A DNA stretch of 64,000 nt from Tatumella terrea (GCF_039523755.1 NZ_BAAAFX010000012.1:1-64000); one strand, 5' to 3'; counted from the stretch's first letter, positions 36,190 through 45,690 are shown. Notes: generated by a model from the sequence alone, not told the origin. Translations and numbers: made by a program.

Positions 36190-36252
36190 CACGCCTCATT
36201 ATCACCACCGGCAGTCCGGATACTGCCGGTCAGCGAATCTCCGGAGTAAAGT

Positions 36253-37359
36253 ATGTCACGTACCTTAGACCATTTTAATGTATTACATGAGATCCCCGAA
36301 CTGGGCTTTGAAGAATTTAAAACCTCGGCGTATATCGCGTCTGCACTGGAAGCCGCCGGCTTTACTGTCACCCGCCAGATTAACGGGACCACGGGGATCA
36401 TTGCCGAGCTGGACAGTGGACAACCGGGGCCGGTATTAGCGTTGCGGGCAGATATGGATGCCCTGGGCCATATTATCGATGGCCAGCATGTGGCCCGCCA
36501 TACCTGCGGCCATGACGGACATTCCTCTGTCGTGCTGACCGCCGCAGAAGAAACACGCCGTGAGGGCCTGGTGAAAAAAGGCAAACTCAGGATCCTGTTC
36601 CAGCCCGCAGAAGAATTAGGGACCGGCGCCATTGCCATGGTGGAGGGAGGGGCTCTGGATAATGTGGATATGCTGCTGGGCTTCCATCTGCGTCCGATAG
36701 AGGAATGCCCGATGGGCCAGGCGGTTGCCGCGATGAATTACTCCGCATCAGCCACCATTGAGGCCGTATTTACCGGAAAAGCGGCCCATGCCGCCCGCCC
36801 GCATTTAGGCGTCAATGCACTGGATGCTGCCGTTCAGGCGGTGCAGGCCGTGAATTCGATCCATCTTTCTCCGTCACTCACGTTCAGCGCTAAAGCCACC
36901 CGCTTTATTGCCGATGCCGGGGTCACTAATTCTATCCCTTCTGAAGCCCGTGTCTGCTGGGATCTCCGTTCGGCGGAAAATGCCCCGATGGAGGAACTGA
37001 AACAAAAAGTGACTGCGGCCCTGCAAGGGAGTGCCGCAGCGCTGGGTGCCTCCGTCGATATTAAAATCCTCAAAGAGATGCCGGCGGCGATCATTGATGA
37101 AGAAGCCACGGCGGTGATCAGCCACGCCATCTGTCAGCAACTGGGGGAAGATGCCTTGTTACCGTCGAAAACCACCCCTGGCAGCGAAGATTTTTTCCAT
37201 TACTTACGCCTCTGTCCGCAGGTGAAAGGCGGATTCTGGGGCCTCGGCGCTAATCTGGTACCGGGCCTGCATCATCCGGAAATGCATTTCGACCGGGATG
37301 CGCTGGCCATCGGGGTACGCATCTTCAAATCCTGTGTCCAACAGGTGCTTGGCGAATAA
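36253..37359 (+). CDS. M20 family amidohydrolase (hippurate/N-acyl amino acid type)
   Basis: A 368-residue cytoplasmic metallohydrolase of the M20D group. Metal and catalytic motifs appear in order: ALRADMDAL, RHTCGHDGHSS, FQPAEELGTG (the general-base Glu region), and near the end NLVPGLHHPEMHFD. The central dimerisation domain starts at about residue 170. Family members cleave N-acyl or indole-3-acetyl amino acids. It follows yjiG by 63 bp with an ATCTCCGGAG ribosome site and is likely co-transcribed. Confidence 0.88.
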   Translation: MSRTLDHFNVLHEIPELGFEEFKTSAYIASALEAAGFTVTRQINGTTGIIAELDSGQPGPVLALRADMDALGHIIDGQHVARHTCGHDGHSSVVLTAAEETRREGLVKKGKLRILFQPAEELGTGAIAMVEGGALDNVDMLLGFHLRPIEECPMGQAVAAMNYSASATIEAVFTGKAAHAARPHLGVNALDAAVQAVQAVNSIHLSPSLTFSAKATRFIADAGVTNSIPSEARVCWDLRSAENAPMEELKQKVTAALQGSAAALGASVDIKILKEMPAAIIDEEATAVISHAICQQLGEDALLPSKTTPGSEDFFHYLRLCPQVKGGFWGLGANLVPGLHHPEMHFDRDALAIGVRIFKSCVQQVLGE

Positions 37360-37362
37360 TCT

Positions 37363-37387
37363 TTGTGGCCCCCGCCCGGGGGCCACA
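37363..37387. repeat. Strong hairpin after the amidohydrolase gene
   Basis: TGTGGCCCCCG and CGGGGGCCACA form an 11-bp stem almost without a loop, directly after the stop. No T-run follows on the plus strand, so it may be a rho-dependent end or a transcript stabiliser. Confidence 0.6.
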
Positions 37388-37504
37388 GATGTGTCGGCCT
37401 GAAAAATCTTCGTACATTCAGATACGTTAATCCTTCCACGACAGGCATCTTCGCCGTTAAAGATTGTTATGGTTTCTTTTTTTCGATGAATTCAGGAATG
37501 CCGT

Positions 37505-38845
37505 ATGACATGTACTAAACAGACCTCGCGTTTACGGGGCTTACTTTTTTCCGTTCCGGCGCTGCTTTGCTCAGCCAGTGTGCTGGCGGCTGGTCATCAA
37601 TGTGACCTGCCGCTCAGCGCAGGACAGGCACCGGTCACCGGCGCGCTTCAGCAGGCCATCGATAGGTGCAGTACTCAGGGCGGCGGAACGGTGACCCTGC
37701 CGGCGGGGGTATGGGTAAGCGGACCACTGATGCTGAAGAGTCATGTCACACTGCATCTGGCCGCCGGCAGCCGGTTAACCTCGACCGGTAATCCGGCCGA
37801 TTTTACCGCGGCTTTTATCAGCCAGCCTTTGCAGCCCCGTGAAGCGCTGATTATCGCCACACATGTCCGGGACGTGGCGATCACCGGGCCCGGTACGGTG
37901 GATGGTCAGGGACAGCATGGCTGGTGGCCGATGGCGACGGATGCCCGTAACCATCTGAAACGCGGCGACACCCAATGGTTTGCCCGCCACTGGAAAGACG
38001 TTCCCCCGGCCAACGGCATGCCCCGCCCCTGGCTGATTGAATTTGACCACGTTCGCGACGGGAAACTGCAGAATGTGAACGTCATCAACTCACCGATGTG
38101 GAATGTGGTTTTACGCGACAGCCGGAATATCGTCATGAGCCACAGCACGGTCACTAATCCCCCGGATGCACCGAATACTGACGGAGTCGACGTGGTCTCC
38201 TCACAGAACGTTCAGCTGCGTGACCTGACGCTTTCTACGGGAGACGATGATATCTCGATCAAATCCGGACTGGCGACCACCGGAAAGGCCCCGGCCAGCC
38301 GGGATATCACCATTGAAGACTGTAATATCGGTAACGGCCACGGCATCTCCGTCGGCAGTGAGACGGCTAACGGTATCGGCGCTGTTACGGTAAGGAATAT
38401 CCGCTTCCGGGGAACGGCTAACGGGATCCGTGTCAAATCCGGCCGTGATCGGGGTAGCGAGATCGGGCCACTGAGTGCAGAGAATATTGTGATGACCGGC
38501 GTCAAAGTGCCGCTGGTGATCACCGACAGCTATGGGGGTAATGGTGGCTACAGCCGGCAGAGTCTCAGTGCTATTTCACCTGAGCCGGTCAGTCGTTACA
38601 CCCCGTTTATCCACGATATTTCCATTAACCACCTGAAAGCCAGCGGGGCCGGAATGGCAGGGATGATCAGCGGACTGCCGGAGGCACCGTTACAGAATAT
38701 TTCCCTGAGGAATATCACTATTTCTTCTGTGCTCGGGATGCAAAGCCGTTATGTGCAGGGCACGCTGCACAATGTGAAAATCACCACAGATCAGCATCCG
38801 CTTACGTTGCAGCAGGGACCGGGAAGCCACTGGAAAAAGAGTTAA
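37505..38845 (+). CDS. Secreted glycoside hydrolase family 28 (polygalacturonase-like)
   Basis: A 446-residue protein with a signal peptide (about residues 1-28, cleavage after VLAAG or SVLA) and a right-handed beta-helix. All GH28 catalytic motifs are present: NTDGVD (about residue 224), GDDDIS (about 246), GHGISVGSE (about 278) and RVKSG (about 309, usually RIK). It should cleave pectic galacturonans by an inverting mechanism, probably in the periplasm or outside. No uronate transporter or KdgR-like box was found nearby. AGGA precedes the ATG. Confidence 0.9.
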   Translation: MTCTKQTSRLRGLLFSVPALLCSASVLAAGHQCDLPLSAGQAPVTGALQQAIDRCSTQGGGTVTLPAGVWVSGPLMLKSHVTLHLAAGSRLTSTGNPADFTAAFISQPLQPREALIIATHVRDVAITGPGTVDGQGQHGWWPMATDARNHLKRGDTQWFARHWKDVPPANGMPRPWLIEFDHVRDGKLQNVNVINSPMWNVVLRDSRNIVMSHSTVTNPPDAPNTDGVDVVSSQNVQLRDLTLSTGDDDISIKSGLATTGKAPASRDITIEDCNIGNGHGISVGSETANGIGAVTVRNIRFRGTANGIRVKSGRDRGSEIGPLSAENIVMTGVKVPLVITDSYGGNGGYSRQSLSAISPEPVSRYTPFIHDISINHLKASGAGMAGMISGLPEAPLQNISLRNITISSVLGMQSRYVQGTLHNVKITTDQHPLTLQQGPGSHWKKS

Positions 38846-39075
38846 GACCGTCCGGGGCACATGCACCCCGCCCCTGCCCCTGTGGCCCCGCAAGGGGCCG
38901 TTCACACAATACGCCGGGGCTGTCCGATGACCGCCGGAAAAGGCCCCGTACAGAAGCGCGACCGGTATCGCTGGCCGCGGCTGAAATAATACTATCGTGG
39001 CGGCGGCAACCTCTTTCCTGCAGGGCTCGCCACAGAATTATTGCTCCCCTGCCGGCACAGTGTTAACATCCAGCC
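38846..39075. other. Intergenic region GH28-mtnB
   Basis: The GC-rich first part has a small hairpin GGCCCC-GCAA-GGGGCC near 38882-38897, a possible end signal for the GH28 transcript. No gene is seen; the MetJ-like box follows. Confidence 0.45.
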
Positions 39076-39091
39076 AGACGTTTAGATGGCT
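39076..39091. promoter_or_regulatory. Tandem MetJ-like boxes upstream of mtnB
   Basis: AGACGTTT (39076-39083, 7 of 8 matches to AGACGTCT) is followed directly by AGATGGCT (39084-39091, 6 of 8). Two adjacent 8-mers are the minimum MetJ site. The site lies 34 bp before the mtnB start, a usual repressor position. Confidence 0.7.
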
Positions 39092-39125
39092 AAAAATAAC
39101 TTATCCGTAATAGAAAGGAACCTGT

Positions 39126-39737
39126 ATGTGGCAACAACGACTGACACAATTAGTAACCGCCTGCCATTGGATTGGCAGTAAAGGCTGGGCACCGGCCACC
39201 GGCGGTAATATGTCAGTCCGCGAGGATGAACAATGGTGCTGGCTGAGTGAATCCGGGCGCGATAAAGGCACCCTGACCACCGACGATTTTCTGAAAGTGA
39301 ATATCGCTACCTTACAGGCACCTTCCGGCCGCACACCTTCGGCAGAAACCGGACTCCATACGCTGATTTACCGCCTGTTTCCGGAGGCCAATGCGGTGCT
39401 GCATGTGCATACCGTGAATGCGACGGTACTCTCACGCATCGAAAAAAATGTACAGCTGGCCTTATCCGGCTATGAGATGCAGAAGTCGCTGACCGGCCAG
39501 CAGAGCCATCTGGACACCGTACCCATCGCTATTTTTGAGAATGACCAGGATATCGCTGCCTTATCTGCACGTATAGAAGCCTATGCGGAGCAGCATCCGC
39601 TTCACTATGGCTTCCTGCTGCGGGGTCATGGCCTGACCTGTTGGGGGAAGGATGTCAGTGAAGCCCGACGCCATTTAGAAGGCCTGGAATTCCTGTTCGA
39701 ATGCGAACTGAAACGCCGGCTTTATACCACCGAATAA
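39126..39737 (+). CDS. mtnB: Methylthioribulose-1-phosphate dehydratase
   Basis: A 203-residue class II aldolase-fold enzyme of the MtnB type, the dehydratase of the methionine salvage pathway. GWAPATGGNMSVR opens it, the zinc histidines are in LHVHTVNATVLSR and LLRGHGLTCWG. Other salvage genes (mtnA, mtnC, mtnD, mtnK) are absent from the window. It is followed by a BisC-like gene after 51 bp on the same strand, behind a MetJ-like box. A class II aldolase of another sugar phosphate is the alternative. AAGGAA lies 6 nt before the ATG. Confidence 0.85.
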   Translation: MWQQRLTQLVTACHWIGSKGWAPATGGNMSVREDEQWCWLSESGRDKGTLTTDDFLKVNIATLQAPSGRTPSAETGLHTLIYRLFPEANAVLHVHTVNATVLSRIEKNVQLALSGYEMQKSLTGQQSHLDTVPIAIFENDQDIAALSARIEAYAEQHPLHYGFLLRGHGLTCWGKDVSEARRHLEGLEFLFECELKRRLYTTE

Positions 39738-39788
39738 GTTCCCTGCCACGCTGACAACATCGCCAAGCCATTGGTTAAGAAGATAATA

Positions 39789-42104
39789 ATGAAAACTGAG
39801 CAGTTACTCACCTCCACCCATTGGGGGACTTACGAAGTCGAAACCTCCGGAGATAAGGTCACGGCGATGAAGCCCGTGCCCTGGGATAAAAACCCGTCGC
39901 GGATTGGTCAGTCGATGCCGGATGCCATTACCGGCAACACACGGATCCGTCGCCCGGCGGTCCGCCTCGGCTACCTGAAAAATGGCCCGGACTCCCGGGA
40001 AGGCCGGGGAAAAGAACCGTTCGTTGAAGTCAGCTGGGAAGAAGCCTTATCTCTGGTCGCCCGTGACATGCAGTCCGTGAAAACCCGTCATGGCAACGAA
40101 GCCATCTTCGGCGGCTCCTATGGCTGGGGAAGCGCCGGTCGTTTCCATCACGTACAGAGTCAGTTGCACCGTTTTCTGAAAGGTTTTGGCGGATATACTG
40201 CCAGCACCAATACCTATAGCAGTGCTGCCGGTGAGCGTATTCTGCCTCATATCATCGGCCCGCTCAGCCCGCTGCATAAAAAACATACCCATTTCTCCGT
40301 GCTGGCAGAACATTGTGAAGTCTTTGTCGCCATCGGCGGACTGCCGGTCAGAAACTCTCAGGTGAATGTCGGCGGTGCCAGTGATCACATGCTGAAGCAC
40401 TGGCTGGAAACGATGCAGAATAACGGGGTGAAATTTATTAATGTCAGCCCGGTAAAAAATGATCTGAGTGCCGTCAGTAACGCCGAATGGCTGCCGGTCA
40501 GACCGGGTACCGATACGGCCCTGCTGCTGGCACTGTGCCAGACCTTAGTCAGTGAAAACCTGCATGATCAGGCATTTATCGACAGCCACACCGTCGGTTT
40601 CGGTCCGCTGCGCCGCTACCTGAGCGGCGAAACAGACGGGGTGGTCAAAAATGCCGCCTGGGCAGCCCCCATTACCGGACTGAGCACAGAACAAATTACC
40701 GGGCTTGCACGGACGCTGGCCAGCCATCGTAGTATGGTAAATATCTCCTGGTCTCTGCAGCGTTCCCGCCAGGGTGAACAGGCCTACTGGGCGACGGTGG
40801 CATTGACGGCCCTGCTGGGACAAATAGGCACACCGGGAGGCGGCCTGGCGTTCGGTTATGCCTGTACCAACCTGGCCGGGGCGGATCGTGTTGGTTTTTC
40901 CGGCCCCCGTTTACCGGCCGGCGAAAATAAGGTCAAAACCGAAATCCCGGTGGCGCGTATTTCTGACCTGTTACTGAACCCGGGCGGGGAATATCAGTTC
41001 GATGGTCAGGACTGCCGCTACCCGGATATTCGTCTGGTTTACTGGGCGGGAGGTAACGCCTTCCATCACCATCAGGATCTGAACCGTCTGGTCGACGCCT
41101 GGCGACGTCCGGAAACCGTTGTCGTGCACGAGCAGTACTGGACGGCGCAGGCGAAGTTTTCCGATATCGTGTTACCGGCCACCACCGTGCTGGAGCGTAA
41201 TGATATCGGCAGCGGCAGTCATGATGGCTTTATGGTGGCCATGCGCCAGCATATTCCGCCGGTCAGTGAGGCGCGTGATGATTATGAGATTTTCAGCGGG
41301 CTGGCAGAGCGACTCGGGTTTGCGGAACAGTTTACAGAAAACCGCAATCCTGATCAGTGGCTGCGCCACATCTATGAAGAGTCCAGGCCCCGGGCAGAAG
41401 AAGATGGCATCACCCTGCCTGCATTTGATGATTTCTGGGAACAGGGAAAGCTGGAGTTTGATCGCCCATCTGAGCCACAGATTTTCTTAGCCGATTTCCG
41501 TGCCGACCCTGAAAAACATCCGCTGTCGACGCCGTCAGGAAAGATCGAACTTTACTCCGACACTATCGCCGCGTTCGGTTATCGCGAATGCCCGGGACAT
41601 CCTTTCTGGGACCCGCAGGAAGAGCAATACCAGCGGGAACAGGCACAATGCTGGCCACTACATATGCTGTCCAGCCAGCCACGTTCCCGTCTGCACAGCC
41701 AGTATGATCACGGCAGCTTCAGCCGCAGTACCAAAGTCCGGGGACGTGAACCTCTCTGGATGCATCCGCAGGATGCCGCCGAACGCGGCATCACCGAAGG
41801 CTCGGTGGTCCGGGTCTTTAACCAGCGCGGTGCCATACTGGCCGGTGTCCATATCAGTGATCAGATCCTGGCGGGCGTGGTACAGATTTCCACCGGGGCC
41901 TGGTACGATCCACAGGATCCGTCAACGCCTGGCTCACTCGATAAACACGGTAACCCGAATGTACTGACCGAAGACCGTGGCAGTTCACGCCTCGGTCAGG
42001 GCTGCAGCGCTCAGAGCTGTAAAGTCGAAATTGAACGCTGGGAACAACCGTTGCCGGAAATTACCGCGTTTTCACCTCCGCCCTTTTGTGATCGAAGTGA
42101 ATAA
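39789..42104 (+). CDS. BisC-like molybdopterin-dependent S/N-oxide reductase
   Basis: A 771-residue molybdenum bis-MGD oxidoreductase of the DMSO reductase family, close to BisC/TorZ. FGGSYGWGSAGRFHH (about residues 106-120) holds the Ser expected to bind molybdenum. There is no Tat signal and no N-terminal 4Fe-4S cysteines, as in cytoplasmic BisC, which reduces biotin sulfoxide and free methionine-S-sulfoxide. The ATG start was preferred over a TTG six codons earlier. Association with mtnB and a MetJ-like box points to methionine sulfoxide as substrate; this is inference. Confidence 0.85.
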   Translation: MKTEQLLTSTHWGTYEVETSGDKVTAMKPVPWDKNPSRIGQSMPDAITGNTRIRRPAVRLGYLKNGPDSREGRGKEPFVEVSWEEALSLVARDMQSVKTRHGNEAIFGGSYGWGSAGRFHHVQSQLHRFLKGFGGYTASTNTYSSAAGERILPHIIGPLSPLHKKHTHFSVLAEHCEVFVAIGGLPVRNSQVNVGGASDHMLKHWLETMQNNGVKFINVSPVKNDLSAVSNAEWLPVRPGTDTALLLALCQTLVSENLHDQAFIDSHTVGFGPLRRYLSGETDGVVKNAAWAAPITGLSTEQITGLARTLASHRSMVNISWSLQRSRQGEQAYWATVALTALLGQIGTPGGGLAFGYACTNLAGADRVGFSGPRLPAGENKVKTEIPVARISDLLLNPGGEYQFDGQDCRYPDIRLVYWAGGNAFHHHQDLNRLVDAWRRPETVVVHEQYWTAQAKFSDIVLPATTVLERNDIGSGSHDGFMVAMRQHIPPVSEARDDYEIFSGLAERLGFAEQFTENRNPDQWLRHIYEESRPRAEEDGITLPAFDDFWEQGKLEFDRPSEPQIFLADFRADPEKHPLSTPSGKIELYSDTIAAFGYRECPGHPFWDPQEEQYQREQAQCWPLHMLSSQPRSRLHSQYDHGSFSRSTKVRGREPLWMHPQDAAERGITEGSVVRVFNQRGAILAGVHISDQILAGVVQISTGAWYDPQDPSTPGSLDKHGNPNVLTEDRGSSRLGQGCSAQSCKVEIERWEQPLPEITAFSPPPFCDRSE

Positions 42105-42490
42105 CGGCTGACGTCAGGGTTCCGCTGCCACAGGCGGCAGCGGGTTTCCCGCCTATCCGGCCGGTGAACTGAAGCGCAGATACATCAGGCTTTCCCGGGC
42201 CTCTTTCGCCCTGGATACCGTCAGTAGCCCTGTCCGGTGTACTGAGCGCGTGGCAGGTATCGAATCAGGCCCCGGGGGCATAAGCGGGTTATTTTTATTT
42301 TATCCGTGCACGCCGTGGCCCTGTACCGTCCGGAACCGCGCCGGGAGGCGATGAATAGCGTCTGCGGTATTTCCTGCCAGCCGGGGAAAGGGGCGTGAAC
42401 GTCGTCCGGGCCCGGCCGTTCTGACCATTATCCTCGGGCTGAGCGTGCCCGGTATTCTTTAAAATCAGTGCCTTCAGCAGGAGTGACCAG
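42105..42490. other. Intergenic region with terminator-like hairpin after the BisC-like gene
   Basis: CCGCTGCC (42122-42129) pairs with GGCAGCGG (42136-42143), followed by only TTT. The remainder up to 42490 is GC-rich with no gene seen. Confidence 0.5.
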
Positions 42491-43282
42491 GTGTCAGATA
42501 AATTATTGTCTCCGGATGAACCCGCCCCGTTTACGGTACGTAACCGTGAAGGAACCTCCCCTTTTCTGCTGATCTGTGATCATGCAGGAAAACGCATTCC
42601 GCGCCGGCTCGGTACACTGGGGTTATCCCCTGCAGAGATTGATCGCCATATCGGCTGGGATATCGGCGCTCTGCCGGTCGCAGAGCAGTTAAGTGAGTTA
42701 CTGGACGCCACCTTAATTTCCCAGACCTGGTCGCGGCTGGTGATTGACTGTAACCGGCCCCCCTCCGTCGTGAGTTCCATCCCGCTGGTTTCTGAGGCCA
42801 CCGACATCCCGGGTAACCAGGGATTATCCGCAGCACAGAAACTGGCACGTCAGCAGGAGATCTTTACCCCTTACCATGACGAGATACGTCGGCTCCTGAC
42901 GCAGCGTCGTCAGTGCGGACAGGCAACCTGTATTATCTCTGTGCACAGTTTCACACCGGTGTATCTGGACATACCGCGTCCCTGGCATATTGGCCTGCTT
43001 TATCACCGCCTGAAGGCCTATCCTCAGGCGTTTCTGTCACAGCTGCAGGCTCAGCATCGCTGGGAAGTGGGCGATAATCAGCCCTATTCCGTCTCCGATG
43101 AAACGGACTATGCAATACCGCAACATGCAGATAAAAATGGCTATCCGTCGGTCGGCATTGAGATCCGCCAGGACCTGATCGCTGAGGCAGAGGGTCAGAC
43201 GGCCTGGGCTAAGGCGCTTGCGCCATTGCTTCAGGCCGCCTGGCAGAACTACCGCACAGAACATGACGGACTGTCAGCCTGA
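42491..43282 (+). CDS. N-formylglutamate amidohydrolase family protein
   Basis: A 263-residue protein of the FGase family (PF05013). Motifs: LLICDHAGKRIP, HIGWDIGALPVAEQLSELLDA, LVIDCNRP, SVHSFTPVY, and IEIRQDLIAEAEGQ. FGase releases formate from N-formylglutamate in histidine degradation, but no other hut gene is nearby and the family is broad. The start is GTG, 7 nt after AGGAG. It is convergent with the MFS gene 3 bp away. Confidence 0.8.
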   Translation: MSDKLLSPDEPAPFTVRNREGTSPFLLICDHAGKRIPRRLGTLGLSPAEIDRHIGWDIGALPVAEQLSELLDATLISQTWSRLVIDCNRPPSVVSSIPLVSEATDIPGNQGLSAAQKLARQQEIFTPYHDEIRRLLTQRRQCGQATCIISVHSFTPVYLDIPRPWHIGLLYHRLKAYPQAFLSQLQAQHRWEVGDNQPYSVSDETDYAIPQHADKNGYPSVGIEIRQDLIAEAEGQTAWAKALAPLLQAAWQNYRTEHDGLSA

Positions 43283-43285
43283 AAG

Positions 43286-44629
43286 TCAGGCTGAGGTTTC
43301 CGTCGGGGGCGTATTCAGGGCAGCCACCCCGCCGGCGAGCGCTACCCAGCCGATCAGATAAAATGCCTGCGGCCAGGCCGCAGGCAGGTCTCCTCCCCCG
43401 GTGATGACGTTGAGCATCGCTAATACGATAGCCCCGCCCGTGAACCGGCAGATCAGCATCACCCTGGCGGCCTGTTCCTGTGCGTTATCCGGGATCCTGC
43501 GGCCGCCGGTGCTGAATAACGCCGGACAGAGCAGGCCCTGGCCCAGGCTGCTGAGACATACGCCCGCGATAAACGTGACAGAAAGCGGCTGGTCGCAGGT
43601 CTCTCCGGCAAGAAAAAGTCCCGCGGCGCAGCAAAGGAATCCACCGGTCAGTAATGCGGAATGACGCATTCTGCCGGATAACAGGGTGTACACCTGACGG
43701 CCGGTGATGATCAGTAAGACAGCAATGCAGAGCAGGCCCGCTGAAGCACCGGGACTGAGACTTTGTTGTTGCCCGTAAAACGCCAGCAAATACCACTGGC
43801 TTCCTGCACTTCCCACGTAGCACAGGCGACTCAGCCATCCAACGCAAAAGGTAGCGTTATCGCGTAACGGACGGGGAAATAACGGGCGCGGTGACCATTT
43901 TTCGCGAACAAGGAAAAGCAGACAGAGAAGGGCCGTCATGCGGTTAATAATAAAATCAGGCTGGCCGGTACGGGCAAACCCGGTTAACGCCAGAAAGAGG
44001 CTACCCGCTGCAACACTTGCGATTAACGCTCCGGCGGGGAAAGTTCGCCCCGGGACCTTTTGCCACGGGTAATCATGACCCGCAGACCGGCAGATCACCC
44101 ACAGGGCCGGCAGATTGAGGAGAAAGATAAGACGCCAGTCGATTTCACTGAACACGGCACCCAGCACCAGGCCAGCCACCAGACCCGTCATTGCCCCGCT
44201 GTCCGCAGAGACAGGTGCCTTGCTCCCGCTTTCTCCCCCGGACTCTCCCCCCTTCAGCGCCTGATGGATCAGCGCCATTCCCGTCCCCTGTAAGGCCCGT
44301 GCCGCGAGCATCCACACGCCATTAGCGGCTAACGCCCCCATGACAGAAGCCAGCAGAAAGATCCCCCTGCCGACGATAAATACCCGCCGGCTGCCGGTTC
44401 GGGCGCAAAGCACACCACCGATCAGTGACAGAACAGCAAAACAGAACCCGTAAACGGCGAGTACTGCCGGGGTCTGCTGCGGGGTCAGTGACAGTTGCTG
44501 AGCGATATGCGGCAGGGCGATGCACATCGCCGCATAATCCAGCGATACCAGCCTACGACTCAGCGTAGCGGGACTTCGCATCATAAAATCATGTCTTTCA
44601 GGCTGACAGGTGAGCCTTTTACTTCTCAT
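43286..44629 (-). CDS. MFS transporter of the DHA2 (QacA/SmvA-like) type, shortened
   Basis: A 447-residue multi-segment MFS protein with DHA2-like blocks: LDYAAMCIALPHIAQQL, GGVLCARTGSRRVFIVG, RALQGTGMALIHQ and WRLIFLLNLPALW. DHA2 pumps are usually near 480-510 residues. Here the first helix looks short and the stretch after MALIHQALK is a Gly/Ser/Glu-rich linker (GGESGGESGSK) in place of the usual membrane segment. It may be a decayed or divergent efflux protein. It is divergent from a LysR gene. The start codon is the second of two ATGs, with GGAG 7 nt upstream. Confidence 0.7.
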   Translation of the reverse strand: MRSKRLTCQPERHDFMMRSPATLSRRLVSLDYAAMCIALPHIAQQLSLTPQQTPAVLAVYGFCFAVLSLIGGVLCARTGSRRVFIVGRGIFLLASVMGALAANGVWMLAARALQGTGMALIHQALKGGESGGESGSKAPVSADSGAMTGLVAGLVLGAVFSEIDWRLIFLLNLPALWVICRSAGHDYPWQKVPGRTFPAGALIASVAAGSLFLALTGFARTGQPDFIINRMTALLCLLFLVREKWSPRPLFPRPLRDNATFCVGWLSRLCYVGSAGSQWYLLAFYGQQQSLSPGASAGLLCIAVLLIITGRQVYTLLSGRMRHSALLTGGFLCCAAGLFLAGETCDQPLSVTFIAGVCLSSLGQGLLCPALFSTGGRRIPDNAQEQAARVMLICRFTGGAIVLAMLNVITGGGDLPAAWPQAFYLIGWVALAGGVAALNTPPTETSA

Positions 44630-44754
44630 GGTCATCTCCGCACCACAACAGATGAATTTTGTTCATGTGATAAAATACTGGATGACACGTTATCTCTTTC
44701 CTATATTGGGTGACAAAATCATATAATTCACCGAATGATGAGTTTAATTCATCT

Positions 44755-45690
44755 ATGAAAACATCCCGTCTTCCGCCATTAACGTCACTCCGTGCTTTTG
44801 ATGCCGTTGCCAGACACGAGAGTTTCAAACGTGCCGCGGAGGAGATCAGCGTGACACCGACCGCGATCAGCCACCAGATCCGCAGTCTTGAACAGTCACT
44901 GGAGTGCCGGTTATTTGAACGTTCTGCCAGAGGCGTCTCACTGACCCCGCAGGGCGTAACATTGTTCCGGGCTTCCGCCACCATCTTCAGCACATTACGC
45001 CAGGCAGTGAGTGAACTTACCCCGGCCTCTTCACCGGGAGCGCTCACGCTGAGTACCACCTCCAATTTTCTGACGCACTGGCTCATTCCCCGCTTACCGG
45101 AATTTCACCGGCAGTGCCCCGGCCTGAACCTGCATCTGCATACTGCCATTGATCTGGTCGATCCGGCCGGGGGGATCGCAGATTGCGCCATCCGTTATAG
45201 TCAGCAGGTCAATCCGGCACTGGACAACACTCTGCTCTGCAGGGACCGGTTTATCCTGGTGGCCAGCCCGCAACTGGCCATCCGTCGCGTGCAGGACCTG
45301 TTAAAACACACATTGTTTCATGTGGATAACCGGCATATTCCCCGTCCGTCACCCGACTGGCAGCACTGGAAAAATCGGTTCGGCCCTGAATCGCTGGATG
45401 TCTCCTCCGGCATTCATTTCAATGATGAGACCCATGCGATACAGGCAGCGATAGCCGGTCAGGGGGTACTGATCGCCAGTGAATTACTGGTCAGGGATGC
45501 CTTACAGAAGAAAATTCTGGTGTCACCAGCAGAACAGAGTCTGGAGGGAGGCTGCTATTATTTTGTGACCAGCGACAACAAAGCCGTCTGGCCGGAAGTC
45601 AGGCAACTCCGGCAATGGCTGCTCAGCCGGTTTGCGATAACTGACTCCGGCAGCCGGGATAACATGACACCCTGTAATGACCTGCTATAG
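44755..45690 (+). CDS. GcvA-type LysR regulator
   Basis: A 311-residue LysR protein of the GcvA/AmpR subgroup, starting MKTSRLPPLTSLRAFDAVARHESF, with helix-turn-helix in residues about 20-60 (RAAEEISVTPTAISHQIR). The effector domain is complete. The frame extends 15 codons upstream to a GTG without a ribosome site. It is divergent from the MFS gene 125 bp away and is its likely regulator. Confidence 0.9.
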   Translation: MKTSRLPPLTSLRAFDAVARHESFKRAAEEISVTPTAISHQIRSLEQSLECRLFERSARGVSLTPQGVTLFRASATIFSTLRQAVSELTPASSPGALTLSTTSNFLTHWLIPRLPEFHRQCPGLNLHLHTAIDLVDPAGGIADCAIRYSQQVNPALDNTLLCRDRFILVASPQLAIRRVQDLLKHTLFHVDNRHIPRPSPDWQHWKNRFGPESLDVSSGIHFNDETHAIQAAIAGQGVLIASELLVRDALQKKILVSPAEQSLEGGCYYFVTSDNKAVWPEVRQLRQWLLSRFAITDSGSRDNMTPCNDLL

